DNA from: CAYNST01 sp964399955 | GTDB taxonomy: Bacteria > Pseudomonadota > Gammaproteobacteria > Pseudomonadales > Cellvibrionaceae | Direction of reading: 5' to 3' | Assembly (NCBI GenBank): GCA_964399955.1 | Contig: CAYNST010000096.1 | Coordinates: 1-13,808, forward strand | DNA: 13,808 nt | In this document: positions 6,478-13,791 of the stretch, one piece after another | Layout of the letters: every line of letters begins with the position of its first letter | How positions within the stretch are numbered: the first letter of the stretch is position 1 | Program-made: the position numbers and the translations under genes | The notes under the pieces: generated by a model | Seen by the model: only the letters and a program-made list of their open reading frames with translations | Databases searched by the model: none | Told to the model about the DNA's origin: nothing

Positions 6478-6885
6478 ATGCAGCCCAATCCTCTGAGTAG
6501 CCTCAGCCGCCGCGAGCGGCAGATCATGGACATTCTCTACGAGCACCGGGAGTGCTCTGCACAGGATATTTTAAAAGCATTGCCCGACCCGCCCAGCTAT
6601 TCCACGGTGCGAGCACTCATGGCAAGATTGCTGGGAAAAGAGTTGGTGCACTTCCGTCAGGACGGCGCTAAATACATTTACTTTCCAGCTGTCGAGCAAA
6701 CCAAGGTTCAGGAATCCGCCATTGCCCGCTTACTTAAGATCTTCTTCAGGGGGTCTAGAGCCAAAGCCGTCAACGCCTTGCTGGATGCCGAGGGTGAGTC
6801 TCTGTCAAAACGAGAGCTGGAGGAAATAGAGCGCAAGATCCAGCGGCTCAAGTCCGTGCAGGACAATAAGGCTCAGGATAAATAG
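6478..6885 (+). CDS. BlaI/MecI/CopY-family transcriptional repressor
   Basis: The product is 135 residues, the usual size for the family. The winged-helix domain covers about residues 6-75: LSRRERQIMDILYEHRECSA starts it, PPSYSTVRALMARLLGKEL is the recognition-helix region, and YIYFPA is the wing strand. The C-terminal half is helical and charged, as expected for the dimerisation part that BlaR1-type proteases inactivate in characterised members. AGGTG sits about seven bases before the ATG. The gene overlaps nothing, is 10 bases upstream of the M56 peptidase gene, and has matching operator candidates upstream. It probably represses the three-gene operon and itself. A beta-lactam link is not implied, because the partner protein has no penicillin-binding domain. 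Confidence 0.92.
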   Translation: MQPNPLSSLSRRERQIMDILYEHRECSAQDILKALPDPPSYSTVRALMARLLGKELVHFRQDGAKYIYFPAVEQTKVQESAIARLLKIFFRGSRAKAVNALLDAEGESLSKRELEEIERKIQRLKSVQDNKAQDK

Positions 6886-6895
6886 GAACGCGCAT

Positions 6896-8401
6896 ATGGC
6901 CCTGACTCTGGACGTAATAGGCCTGGCCTTCGCCGCAATCAAAGTATCCACTTTGGCGGGATGTGTTCTTATTTTGACCAGCAAAAGCCGTAACACCTCC
7001 GCCGACGGTCTGCACAAAATCTTACTCATGACATTAGCCGGCTGCCTCCTGCTGCCGCTTCTGGGCTACCTTCTTCCCGTTTTGACAATCCCCATCGTTC
7101 CAGAGGCATTGGCTACGTCATCACAGATGAATATAACCCTGGCCGCTCACGGTGCCTCGCCTACCGGCAGAGTCATGGTGGTTCTTATCGGGCTTTATTT
7201 TATGGCCTGCGCTGCCTTGATTTTTAAGCTTGCCTTCGAACTCTGGCAGTTGCGTGTAATTTTGAGGGGCGCGCGTTTGTTATCGCCAGGCCTTCTGCCC
7301 ATAAGCGAGGGCGATGTCGCTGAAAAGAAATTGAAGCAGAAAGTGAAGTTCATGTGCTCAGATGATGTATCAGGCCCCGTCACCTGGGGTTTGTTTCCGC
7401 CGGTCATTGTCCTGCCAAATGACTATAGCAAGTGGCCAGGCGAATCCCTGCACCACGTGCTGCTGCATGAACTGGCGCACGTGGAGCGCAGGGATTGGCC
7501 TGTGAGAATTTTTTCTCACTTGATTGTGGCGATTTTATGGCCTTTGCCTGGCGTTCGTGCCCTGCAGAACAAGCTGTTTTGGTTTGCGGAACTCGCCTGT
7601 GATGATCGGGTTTTGTGCTCGGGTGTCTCGCGGGCTGATTACGCGACAAGCCTCCTCCGCTTTGCCGATGTAACCAGCAGCAGGACAGTGGGCAACCGCT
7701 TTATTGATTCATCCCAGGTCTTTCTGAGAATAGACGCGGTACTCGATGGCACTCGTATCCACCGTTTTACCCCAAGGCCGGTGGTCGCTTTCTCGCTGAT
7801 CGGCGCCTCACTTTTACTGCTGGGCTCAATGTTGCAGATGAGCACTGCGAGTACTGATACACGACAGCAAGTGCTATTGCTTCCCGCCCCGTACCTTGCG
7901 CCAGAGATTTCGTCTCAGGCCGATTCACCGGCGCAGCCAAAGGGCAACCCACTCGCGCGCCTGAAGACAGGCCTGCTGTACACAGAAACAATCTTGCCTG
8001 CTCGGCCTGAGACTGATATCCAAATAGAGCAAGGCCAGATGAGCAGTGACCGTGTTGATCCAGTGCTCAAGGATGAGCAGGTAGCGTGGCCAGAGGTAGT
8101 GGCACTTGTGCTGCCTCCACGCAAAATTTTGAGCATCACCCCCGCCTACCCGAAAAAAGCGCTGCAGCGACATCTGGAGGGCGAGGTGACGATTGAGTTT
8201 GATGTGGATGCAGGTGGCGTGATTGTCAACGAACGCGTTGTTGGAGCAACACCTGCCAGGGTTTTTGAGGAAGCGGCTCTGCAGGCGCTCCGACAGTCCC
8301 GATACAGCCCACGCTATCTCAACGGGCAAGCCGTTGCCACTCAGGGGGTACAAGAGGTGTTTAGGTTTAAGTTGAACGAGGATGCAAAACTCAATCATTA
8401 A
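6896..8401 (+). CDS. M56 (BlaR1-like) membrane metallopeptidase with TonB C-terminal domain
   Basis: The product is 501 residues. Membrane helices lie at about 5-27, 41-66 and 92-116, and another at about 293-315 separates the peptidase from the C-terminal part. The zinc site HELAH is at 191-195 (His191, Glu192, His195), with Glu232 in FAELACDDRVL as the likely third ligand, as in BlaR1/MecR1. Residues about 320-410 are a variable linker; about 412-498 form a TonB C-terminal domain (SITPAYPKKALQRHLEGEVT, then FDVDAGGVI and QALRQSRYSP). Family knowledge: BlaR1 cleaves or triggers loss of BlaI after its outer domain binds a ligand. Here the outer domain is TonB-like, so I infer an envelope or TonB-partner signal. 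AGGA lies eight bases before the ATG and the stop of the repressor gene is 10 bases upstream, indicating co-transcription. Confidence 0.9.
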   Translation: MALTLDVIGLAFAAIKVSTLAGCVLILTSKSRNTSADGLHKILLMTLAGCLLLPLLGYLLPVLTIPIVPEALATSSQMNITLAAHGASPTGRVMVVLIGLYFMACAALIFKLAFELWQLRVILRGARLLSPGLLPISEGDVAEKKLKQKVKFMCSDDVSGPVTWGLFPPVIVLPNDYSKWPGESLHHVLLHELAHVERRDWPVRIFSHLIVAILWPLPGVRALQNKLFWFAELACDDRVLCSGVSRADYATSLLRFADVTSSRTVGNRFIDSSQVFLRIDAVLDGTRIHRFTPRPVVAFSLIGASLLLLGSMLQMSTASTDTRQQVLLLPAPYLAPEISSQADSPAQPKGNPLARLKTGLLYTETILPARPETDIQIEQGQMSSDRVDPVLKDEQVAWPEVVALVLPPRKILSITPAYPKKALQRHLEGEVTIEFDVDAGGVIVNERVVGATPARVFEEAALQALRQSRYSPRYLNGQAVATQGVQEVFRFKLNEDAKLNH

Positions 8402-8415
8402 ACCCTGGCCAAAGA

Positions 8416-8429
8416 CCGTTTTTAAACGG
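8416..8429. repeat. Small intergenic palindrome CCGTTT-TT-AAACGG
   Basis: A 6-bp perfect stem with a two-base spacer lies in the 52-base gap between the M56 gene and the TonB gene. It could form a weak hairpin that tunes expression between the two genes, but it is short and may be chance. Confidence 0.2.
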
Positions 8430-8453
8430 CGGGCCGTTAGCAGGAGTTAGACC

Positions 8454-9098
8454 ATGAGTTATCAAGTCTCTGTTTGCAACCAGCCGACGCACTTCAACAT
8501 CCGCTCCCGCTGGAGCCACTGGTTAAAGGCCCTGCCGCTTGCGGTAATGACGACCGCCGGGCTGCTGCTCGGCATGGAACGTCTTATCGCCACGGCTCCA
8601 GTGCAATCGCCCGATATCAAGAATTACGTCGTACCTGAGATTGTCATGCCGCCCAGAGAGGTGATTGTGCGGAAAGACGTAAAAATCGAAAAACCCGAAC
8701 CGGTTGAACCAGTGCCCACCCCTCCCACCCAAGGCTTCGAAATACCACCGCAGACAACGCAGGGTTTTGAACCGCCCAGAGTAGCGGTTGAGCGTGTCGC
8801 GCCCGGTCAACTGGGCTTTGCCGCCAACGCGCCCATAGCCACCATCATGGTACAACCGGATTACCCCCAAAGGGCTGCAATACGGGGTATAGAAGGCTAT
8901 GTGGATGTAGGGTTCGATGTGCTGGCCTCTGGCGCAACCACCAATATCCGCATTCTTGCCGCTAATCCGGCAAACATCTTTGATAGAGCCGCCTTGCAGG
9001 CGGTGAAAAACTGGAAGTATTCGCCCGTAACCGTTAACGGCATAGCTCAGCCCTTTCAGGGCATGCAGCAGCGACTAATATTCACGCTGCAAAACTAG
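8454..9098 (+). CDS. TonB family energy-transducer protein
   Basis: The product is 214 residues. A basic N-terminal region is followed by a single uncleaved membrane anchor at about 25-42 (KALPLAVMTTAGLLLGM), a Pro/Glu/Lys-rich periplasmic spacer at about 60-112 (EKPEPVEPVPTPP), and a TonB C-terminal domain at about 128-214 (QPDYPQRAAIRGIEGYVDVG, NWKYSPVTVNG, then the closing RLIFTLQN strand). This is the normal layout for proteins that pass proton-motive force from ExbB/ExbD to outer-membrane receptors. The spacer repeats a TQGFE-PP motif twice (residues about 92-98 and 102-108). AGGAG is eight bases before the ATG. It is the last gene of the blaI-type operon and is followed by a strong terminator. 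ExbB/ExbD must be encoded elsewhere. Confidence 0.88.
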   Translation: MSYQVSVCNQPTHFNIRSRWSHWLKALPLAVMTTAGLLLGMERLIATAPVQSPDIKNYVVPEIVMPPREVIVRKDVKIEKPEPVEPVPTPPTQGFEIPPQTTQGFEPPRVAVERVAPGQLGFAANAPIATIMVQPDYPQRAAIRGIEGYVDVGFDVLASGATTNIRILAANPANIFDRAALQAVKNWKYSPVTVNGIAQPFQGMQQRLIFTLQN

Positions 9099-9122
9099 TC
9101 GGCGTCCCGGTTGCATCCTCTT

Positions 9123-9176
9123 GCGCCTGTCGTCTTGCCAGTGAAAGCTAAGGGCAAGGCCACAGGCGCTTTTTTT
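9123..9176 (+). terminator. Rho-independent terminator after the TonB gene
   Basis: GCGCCTGT (9123-9130) pairs with ACAGGCGC (9162-9169); the stem continues inward, after one C/C mismatch and a G-C and T-G pair, with CTTGCC (9134-9139) and GGCAAG (9153-9158) around a 13-base loop. Seven T residues (9170-9176) follow directly. This ends the operon that begins with the BlaI-type gene. Confidence 0.9.
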
Positions 9177-9260
9177 CTTAGGCACCACTCCGTGCCACCA
9201 CCGGGTCAATTGCGCTGGCGGCACCGACGCATAAAGCAACATGGACACCCATTCCAGAAC

Positions 9261-9289
9261 TTGAGCGCCGAGAGATAAATTTTTATGCT
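9261..9289 (+). promoter_or_regulatory. Possible promoter for the mannanase gene
   Basis: TTGAGC (9261-9266) and TATGCT (9284-9289) are 17 bases apart, each four of six to the sigma-70 consensus. The palindrome at 9326-9342 would lie about 30-45 bases after the start site, where a bound repressor can act as a roadblock. The match is modest and may be chance. Confidence 0.25.
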
Positions 9290-9325
9290 TAATCAGCCAT
9301 GCAAACACGGAGGTGGCCGGCTGTG

Positions 9326-9342
9326 GGTCAGTTTAACTGACC
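9326..9342. promoter_or_regulatory. 17-bp perfect palindrome, operator candidate
   Basis: GGTCAGTT-T-AACTGACC has perfect 8-bp arms around a single central T. It lies about 165 bases before the mannanase ATG and is the most symmetric element in this intergenic region. Carbohydrate genes in this bacterial group are often controlled by small-ligand regulators that bind such dyads, but the sequence matches no consensus I can name. Confidence 0.4.
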
Positions 9343-9508
9343 ATTGCCACATATCCGCTAATTTGCGTTTGCTGGGGATATCGGTGTTCGGTTGCGAAAG
9401 TGACACGCATTTCACTACGATGGGCACCTCGTTTGATCATCGATGTGACCGGAAGGTCCAATGGTGACAGGTAACACTTTGAACTTTGCGCCAGAAGGCT
9501 TTGAATTC

Positions 9509-11287
9509 ATGATATTTATCAAAAATGGGTCAGCGTTTCACAGTCACTTTCCCAAGGCCTGCGCGATTATCAGCCTCTGTATTCTGTTGTGCGCCTGCGG
9601 CCGAACGTCCAGTGAGGACGGGTCTGAAGACGTCAGTGGCGCGCATCAAGCCCGCGATTTCGATACCCGCAGCAGCGTTGGCATTCGTGTGGACAATGGA
9701 CTGTCGCGCCATATCAATGCTGGAACCACCGTCAACTTGACCGCTATCATCAACCTCGATCCCACCAACGCATACGATATCGCATGGGAGCAGACAGCGG
9801 GCGATAGTGTCACCGCCAGCAACTGGTCCTCGCCCACGCTCACATTTGTAGCGCCACCTGTGAAAACCACCACCGACTTCCAATTTACGCTGACGGTGAC
9901 AGCCGGAGGCCAAACCCTCAGCCATGCCGTCATCCTCACATCCTACCCGGCTCCGCAACGACTGCGGTTGGAAGCCGAGGACGGTAAGCTGTTTGGCACC
10001 AAGGTGGCTTCCGCTGTCAAGGGTCATTCCGGCGTGGGTTATGTCAACGGGTTCGACCGTGACGGCGAGGGGGTCAGATGGAACACAGCAATTGCTGGTG
10101 GCTACTATGAAATAGTAGTCGGATTCCGTACCCCGGGTGGAGAAAAAGCCTTTGAACTAGGGGTTAATGACTTGATCATCAGTGGCATGTTTCCGCCCAC
10201 AAATCAATTCGAAGCCTTATCAGCGGGGCTGGTCTTGCTGCAGCCGGGCCCCCAGACGTTGAGTGTCGGCGGCGGCTGGCATTTCTATGACGTTGATTAT
10301 ATCGATTTGATACCTGCAAAGCCGCTGGCCAAGCCCAAGCCGGTGGACCCAACGCCCGTGAACCCGGATGCCAGCGTCCAGGCGCAAGCCCTGCTGCGCT
10401 ACCTCGCTGATCACTACGGCCAACACACTTTATCCGGCCAGGATACTCAAGAGGATTTTGACGCGATTGAACGCCGTATTGGCAGACTGCCGGCAATCAT
10501 GACAGTGGATTTGATGGACTACTCGCTCAGCCGGGTCCAACACGGCGGCTACCCGAAATGGTTCATAGAGAAGACAATTGCTGATGTGCAAGAAAGAGGC
10601 TTTATCCTTTCGCTGTCGTGGCACTGGAACGCACCCATGCACTTGCTCAATAATGACCATCAACCCTGGTGGCGGGGCTTCTATTCAAATGCGAGCAGGT
10701 TCAACCTGGCTGACACACTGGCCAATCAGGGGGGCGCCGAGTATGCCGCCTTGCTGAGCGACATCGACGCCATTGCGGTGGAGCTGAAAAAGGTGCAAGC
10801 AGCCGGAATTGCAGTACTTTGGCGGCCCCTGCACGAGTCCGAAGGCGCCTGGTTCTGGTGGGGTGCCTCTGGGCCCGAGGCATTCAAAAAGCTGTGGCGT
10901 CTGACGTACGACCGCCTGACGAATCACCACAGTCTTCACAACTTAATCTGGGTGCTTACCAGTGAAGATCCCGCCTGGTATCCGGGCGATGATGTGGTGG
11001 ATATTTTGGGAGTTGACGCCTACCCGACAGATATAAATGACCCGCTGGTCACCCGTTGGCAAAACCTGCTCGCACGATTTGATGGCAAAAAAATAATCGC
11101 ACTGACCGAGGTTGGCAGGGTACCTGACATCCCCGGCATGCACGCTTTAGGAGTATGGTGGAGTTATTTTGCCAGTTGGAACGGCGATCTGGGGCCGGTT
11201 GCGGTTTCTGACGAAGCGCTTGAACGGGTGTATGGCTTTGACGGCGTGATTAATTTGGACGACCTGAAGCACAGAAAGGCACAGTAG
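9509..11287 (+). CDS. GH26 endo-beta-1,4-mannanase lipoprotein with Ig-like and CBM35-like modules
   Basis: Read from the ATG at 9509 the product is 592 residues. The signal peptide ends in the lipobox LLCAC (lipidated Cys30). Residues about 55-146 look like an Ig/PKD-type beta-sandwich, and about 150-270 a CBM35-like module (RLRLEAEDGKL, SGVGYVNGFD, then HFYDVDYIDL). A short Pro/Lys linker (271-288) leads to the GH26 catalytic domain (about 290-592). The acid/base is Glu443 in WRPLHESEGAWFWWG, and the nucleophile is Glu534 in IIALTEVGR; both motifs are diagnostic for GH26, which mainly cleaves beta-1,4-mannans. The enzyme is probably tethered to the outer membrane, acting on mannan or manno-oligosaccharides at the cell surface. 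An upstream in-frame ATG at 9461 has GGAAGG before it, but it would give an unusually long leader (46 residues before Cys); the 9509 ATG has AAGG ten bases upstream. Confidence 0.93.
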   Translation: MIFIKNGSAFHSHFPKACAIISLCILLCACGRTSSEDGSEDVSGAHQARDFDTRSSVGIRVDNGLSRHINAGTTVNLTAIINLDPTNAYDIAWEQTAGDSVTASNWSSPTLTFVAPPVKTTTDFQFTLTVTAGGQTLSHAVILTSYPAPQRLRLEAEDGKLFGTKVASAVKGHSGVGYVNGFDRDGEGVRWNTAIAGGYYEIVVGFRTPGGEKAFELGVNDLIISGMFPPTNQFEALSAGLVLLQPGPQTLSVGGGWHFYDVDYIDLIPAKPLAKPKPVDPTPVNPDASVQAQALLRYLADHYGQHTLSGQDTQEDFDAIERRIGRLPAIMTVDLMDYSLSRVQHGGYPKWFIEKTIADVQERGFILSLSWHWNAPMHLLNNDHQPWWRGFYSNASRFNLADTLANQGGAEYAALLSDIDAIAVELKKVQAAGIAVLWRPLHESEGAWFWWGASGPEAFKKLWRLTYDRLTNHHSLHNLIWVLTSEDPAWYPGDDVVDILGVDAYPTDINDPLVTRWQNLLARFDGKKIIALTEVGRVPDIPGMHALGVWWSYFASWNGDLGPVAVSDEALERVYGFDGVINLDDLKHRKAQ

Positions 11288-11888
11288 TGTGAAGATCCAC
11301 CAGCAGCCCAAAAAGGTTATCGGAGCCATGCCAGATCAGCGACGCGAGCTGGGTGTGGAGGGTATGGCAATGAAGTGCCTCAAGGGTTGGATATTACGTT
11401 GATTTTTATCGCTTCGAATGAGTTTCAGCAGGCGGATCTCGCGTGGGTGCGGCCGCCGAATCAGCACTGCTGCCCCAAAACAAGTATTGCCATCTTTACA
11501 TCCATAATCCCGACACTCCACAGTAACTCTGGGCGCGGTGCCCACCCTAGCGCTGCCTGTTTCGCATGCACCCTTCCCCACTAGCATCTTTTCCTCTTGT
11601 TTTTTTGGGCGATCAAACGGAAAAGTAATCCAAGTAATTCGGACAGCCACTCCAACGCCTGTGCACAAGGATGCTCTTCAAGCCCAGCGCTCCAAAGCAT
11701 CAGGTTTTGTTAGCCGCAACAGCCGTTGCCTCGACCGGTTCGGCTGCGGCACTGACCCATGAGCGGCACAATGACCGTATCAAAAAGGACGCAGGCCAGC
11801 CTGGTCAATGGACAGACCGGTAAAAAGACACTAAAACAGATATGGGAGAAGAATTCAGTCAGCCACGACACCAGAGGTACTATCACTG
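11288..11888. other. Intergenic region after the mannanase
   Basis: No intrinsic terminator with a T-run is seen directly after the mannanase stop. The stretch holds copy C of the hairpin repeat (11499-11579). Open frames here (11336-11668 minus, 11375-11584 plus, 11538-11762 plus) run through the repeat on both strands and look like shadows. A 93-codon frame at 11759-12040 begins plausibly (MTVSKRTQASLVNGQTGKKT from its second Met) but overlaps the better-supported gene at 11889-12152 in a different frame; only one of the two is likely real over the overlap. Confidence 0.4.
11499..11579. repeat. Hairpin-containing direct repeat, copy C
   Basis: These 81 bases align with 12170-12250 in the same orientation at about 70% identity with one single-base gap on each side. 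Shared landmarks in order are CA-CCA-AAT-CC-ACA, CAGTAA, TCT-GG-GCGG-GCC-ACCC, TGTT-CGCA and CCCTTCCCC. The centre folds as TGGGCG-CGG-TGCCCA (11530-11544). Many differences from the other copy are transitions, as expected for old copies of one element. The family is not recognised. Confidence 0.7.
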
Positions 11889-12152
11889 ATGAACAGCTTG
11901 TTCGGCACAGCCCGGCCCATGGCGCCCGATTCGACGGCAAAATGTGGCAATGCCCACCCCGTAACGCGCCAATACATCGTGCGATATGTCCCCATCAACG
12001 GTTCCGGGTCAGCAAGTACTGGATTCATCGAGGCCGATGACTACGAAGACGCCATGCGGGAGGCGTTGAAGCAGGCAGAGTTGCTATCCACAAATCAAAA
12101 GTCGGTTTACGGGGTAGAGATGCTGTCAGAGCAGCGTCCGGCGCACTATTGA
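11889..12152 (+). CDS. Small protein of unknown function between two repeats
   Basis: The product is up to 87 residues. The part from about residue 26 (TRQYIVRYVPINGSG, then FIEADDYEDAMREALKQAEL and KSVYGVEMLS) has the beta-alpha character of a genuine small soluble domain, while the first 25 residues look less convincing; a later GTG start near 11961 is possible. GAGG lies 11 bases before the ATG at 11889. The gene sits between direct repeats at 11499-11579 and 12170-12250, which end 310 bases before it and begin 18 bases after it. No family is recognised and no same-strand partner is close. Confidence 0.55.
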   Translation: MNSLFGTARPMAPDSTAKCGNAHPVTRQYIVRYVPINGSGSASTGFIEADDYEDAMREALKQAELLSTNQKSVYGVEMLSEQRPAHY

Positions 12153-12169
12153 CGACCAAGCCGCCCGGG

Positions 12170-12250
12170 CACCCACAATTCCAACAGCCGCAGTAAATCT
12201 TGGTGCGGCGCCAACCCCCTGCTATGGGTGTTCCGCACTCGCCCTTCCCC
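12170..12250. repeat. Hairpin-containing direct repeat, copy D
   Basis: Second copy of the element at 11499-11579, starting 671 bases further on. Its central hairpin TTGGTG-CGG-CGCCAA (12200-12214) occupies the same place and keeps the CGG loop. Compared with copy C, the second pair changes from G-C to T-A on both sides, the fifth from C-G to T-G and the sixth from G-T to G-C, so pairing is preserved while sequence changes. It lies 18 bases after the small gene's stop and 170 bases before the next gene. Confidence 0.7.
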
Positions 12251-12420
12251 TTGGAACCCTTTGCCTACCTACCTTTGGCGGCCACGCGGTGAGCAATCGC
12301 ACATCCAGCTGATGCAGCCACCGGCGTGGGAGCCATGGCAGGAATACGGTTTGAGGCACGCCGCTGCACCAGTGCTACGCTCTATGTAGAACCGTCGCTG
12401 TTCCGCCAGATGAGGTAGCC

Positions 12421-13374
12421 ATGAGAACTGCCAAGCCTACTGCTTATGCATCAACAGAGATGCACTTGCATCCCTGCCGCATCCAGAACCAATGGCATTT
12501 GGTGTATCACCCCGCTCTAGCCCAGAAGCATCCACACATCCTCCGGCTGATCAACCGCCGGGCTAGACGCCAGGGCTGGTTGCTGCTGGTCGACCGCCGC
12601 GCAGCGCGCCATTCCGTCAGCCGTTGCCGCAGGCAGTGGTTGTCGCGCTTGATGATCTCTTTGGCCTGCCTGGCAGAACCCGCATTGGGGCGAGAAGAGC
12701 CGCTGCAAAGCCGGTCCCTGAGCGCAATGCCAGAAACCTTACGGCCAAAACGCACCCTGGCTACGACAGCGGTTGAAAGCAGTGCCTTTTCCCACCAAAA
12801 GGGAGCTCTGTACGCGGACGAATGGCCCGATAAAATCCGGCAGATTCTGCAAGATCACTGGCAGCCAACGCCCACCGACCCGCCCACACTGGCACAAGAT
12901 CTCAGCGAAATATCCACCTACTTCAGTGCATTCCCGGAGGTGCGCGACCTGCTCACCAGCTTGCACGGTAAAAAGTGGCGCCTAAAGTTCGCTGCCAACA
13001 CCTTTGCCACCCGGGTTACCGGCTCGCGCCTGAGTGTGAGCCATGCCACCGTCAGCTTCGATCCTCATGCAGCAGCACAGTATAAATTTCACAATGCCTG
13101 CGCCGCAAAAAGGGCTTTCTGTGTGGCTGCACCTGCAGATGTCTTACTGCACGAGCTTTTGCATACAAGGCAGGCTCTTTTGAATACAAACCAATTCATA
13201 GGCGATGGTGGCTTGAATCAAAACCTCTACCCGCACCGTCATGAACAGAAGGTCATTTTTGAAGAGCAAAAGCTTTATTACCGCATGAGCCACCAGGACC
13301 AAAACCCACGACCACAACGCCAGGAGCATCACGGCAAAAGCGTACGAGTTGCCTGCGCCACTTGTCTCAACTGA
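12421..13374 (+). CDS. HELLH-motif protein, putative zinc metallopeptidase
   Basis: The product is 317 residues. Its key feature is ADVLLHELLHTRQALL with His244, Glu245 and His248, the zinc-site arrangement of zincin peptidases; a Glu among HEQKVIFEEQKLYYRM (residues 274-289) could be the third ligand, as in gluzincins. The C-terminus has a conserved-looking HHGKSVRVACATCLN with a CxxC pair. The first 75 residues are Arg/His-rich and end in a short hydrophobic stretch at about 74-90 (LSRLMISLACLAEPALG), which may be an internal signal or simply a buried helix. Effector-type M91 peptidases have a similar HELxH pattern, but I cannot confirm membership. The ATG has GAGG five bases upstream. No operon partner is evident; the next gene starts 147 bases later. 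Confidence 0.65.
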   Translation: MRTAKPTAYASTEMHLHPCRIQNQWHLVYHPALAQKHPHILRLINRRARRQGWLLLVDRRAARHSVSRCRRQWLSRLMISLACLAEPALGREEPLQSRSLSAMPETLRPKRTLATTAVESSAFSHQKGALYADEWPDKIRQILQDHWQPTPTDPPTLAQDLSEISTYFSAFPEVRDLLTSLHGKKWRLKFAANTFATRVTGSRLSVSHATVSFDPHAAAQYKFHNACAAKRAFCVAAPADVLLHELLHTRQALLNTNQFIGDGGLNQNLYPHRHEQKVIFEEQKLYYRMSHQDQNPRPQRQEHHGKSVRVACATCLN

Positions 13375-13399
13375 ACAATAGACGGTGGGGGCACTGTCG

Positions 13400-13428
13400 G
13401 GGTTAGGGCCACTGCGGTGGCGGTCCCA
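13400..13428. repeat. Small hairpin after the HELLH gene
   Basis: GCCAC-TGCG-GTGGC forms a 5-bp stem with a four-base loop, flanked by GGG and CCC that could extend it with a bulge. It lies about 35 bases after the stop at 13374. Without a T-run it is at best a weak terminator candidate. Confidence 0.2.
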
Positions 13429-13521
13429 TTAGAACGGTGCTGATCATACGATCCGTCGGGGGAAACTTTTAGCAGCTTTAAGCGCCTAATGAGTTAACCG
13501 CTTGAAACCCAGGAGCAGACA

Positions 13522-13791
13522 ATGGCCGGTGGCTGGACCCGCGATGGCGCCGTTCAGGATCAAATCGACGCAAGCATTGATGACGCAGTACAAAGAGCGC
13601 GCAGTCGCCTGCCCAGCGGCAACAGCCTCACGCATTGCGAAGAATGCGGAGCAGCCATACCCGACGCACGGCAGAAGGCGGTGCCAGGAGTTCGCTTATG
13701 TTTCACGTGCCAGTCAGAGCAAGATGAACAGCAGCGTAACAATGGCGGAGGGATCAATAGAAGAGGCAGTAAAGACAGCCAGTTGCGGTGA
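13522..13791 (+). CDS. ybiI: DksA/TraR-family C4 zinc-finger protein, YbiI type
   Basis: The product is 89 residues. The four zinc-binding Cys lie in HCEECGAAIPDARQKAVPGV and RLCFTCQSEQD. The N-terminus (MAGGWTRDGAVQDQIDASID) and the C-terminus NRRGSKDSQLR closely match what I recall of enterobacterial YbiI, so the assignment is firm. Members are short relatives of DksA that lack the long coiled coil; they are thought to touch RNA polymerase, but their role is poorly defined. AGGAG lies six bases before the ATG. The gene appears monocistronic and nothing further is coded in the last 17 bases. Confidence 0.92.
   Translation: MAGGWTRDGAVQDQIDASIDDAVQRARSRLPSGNSLTHCEECGAAIPDARQKAVPGVRLCFTCQSEQDEQQRNNGGGINRRGSKDSQLR

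Larger units (their letters stand above)
9177..9508. other. Upstream region of the mannanase gene
   Basis: This 330-base stretch carries a weak promoter candidate and a 17-bp palindrome, listed separately. A 61-codon open frame at 9285-9467 is not supported by a ribosome-binding site or protein character. The in-frame ATG at 9461 upstream of the chosen mannanase start lies in this region. Confidence 0.4.

Noticed and set aside
6478..8401. Beta-lactam resistance regulation (blaI-blaR1)
   Set aside because: The M56 protein has a TonB domain in place of a penicillin-binding sensor, and no beta-lactamase or PBP gene is in the window.
11336..11668. 110-codon minus-strand frame after the mannanase
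   Set aside because: It runs through the hairpin repeat, has no ribosome-binding site and no recognisable domain.
11499..12250. Integron gene cassette with attC sites
   Set aside because: The repeats lack the R' core GTTRRRY and matching R'' box, and no integrase gene is present. The arrangement resembles a cassette only in outline.
11499..12250. CRISPR array
   Set aside because: There are only two diverged copies, 590 bases apart, with a gene between them; no regular short spacers or cas genes.
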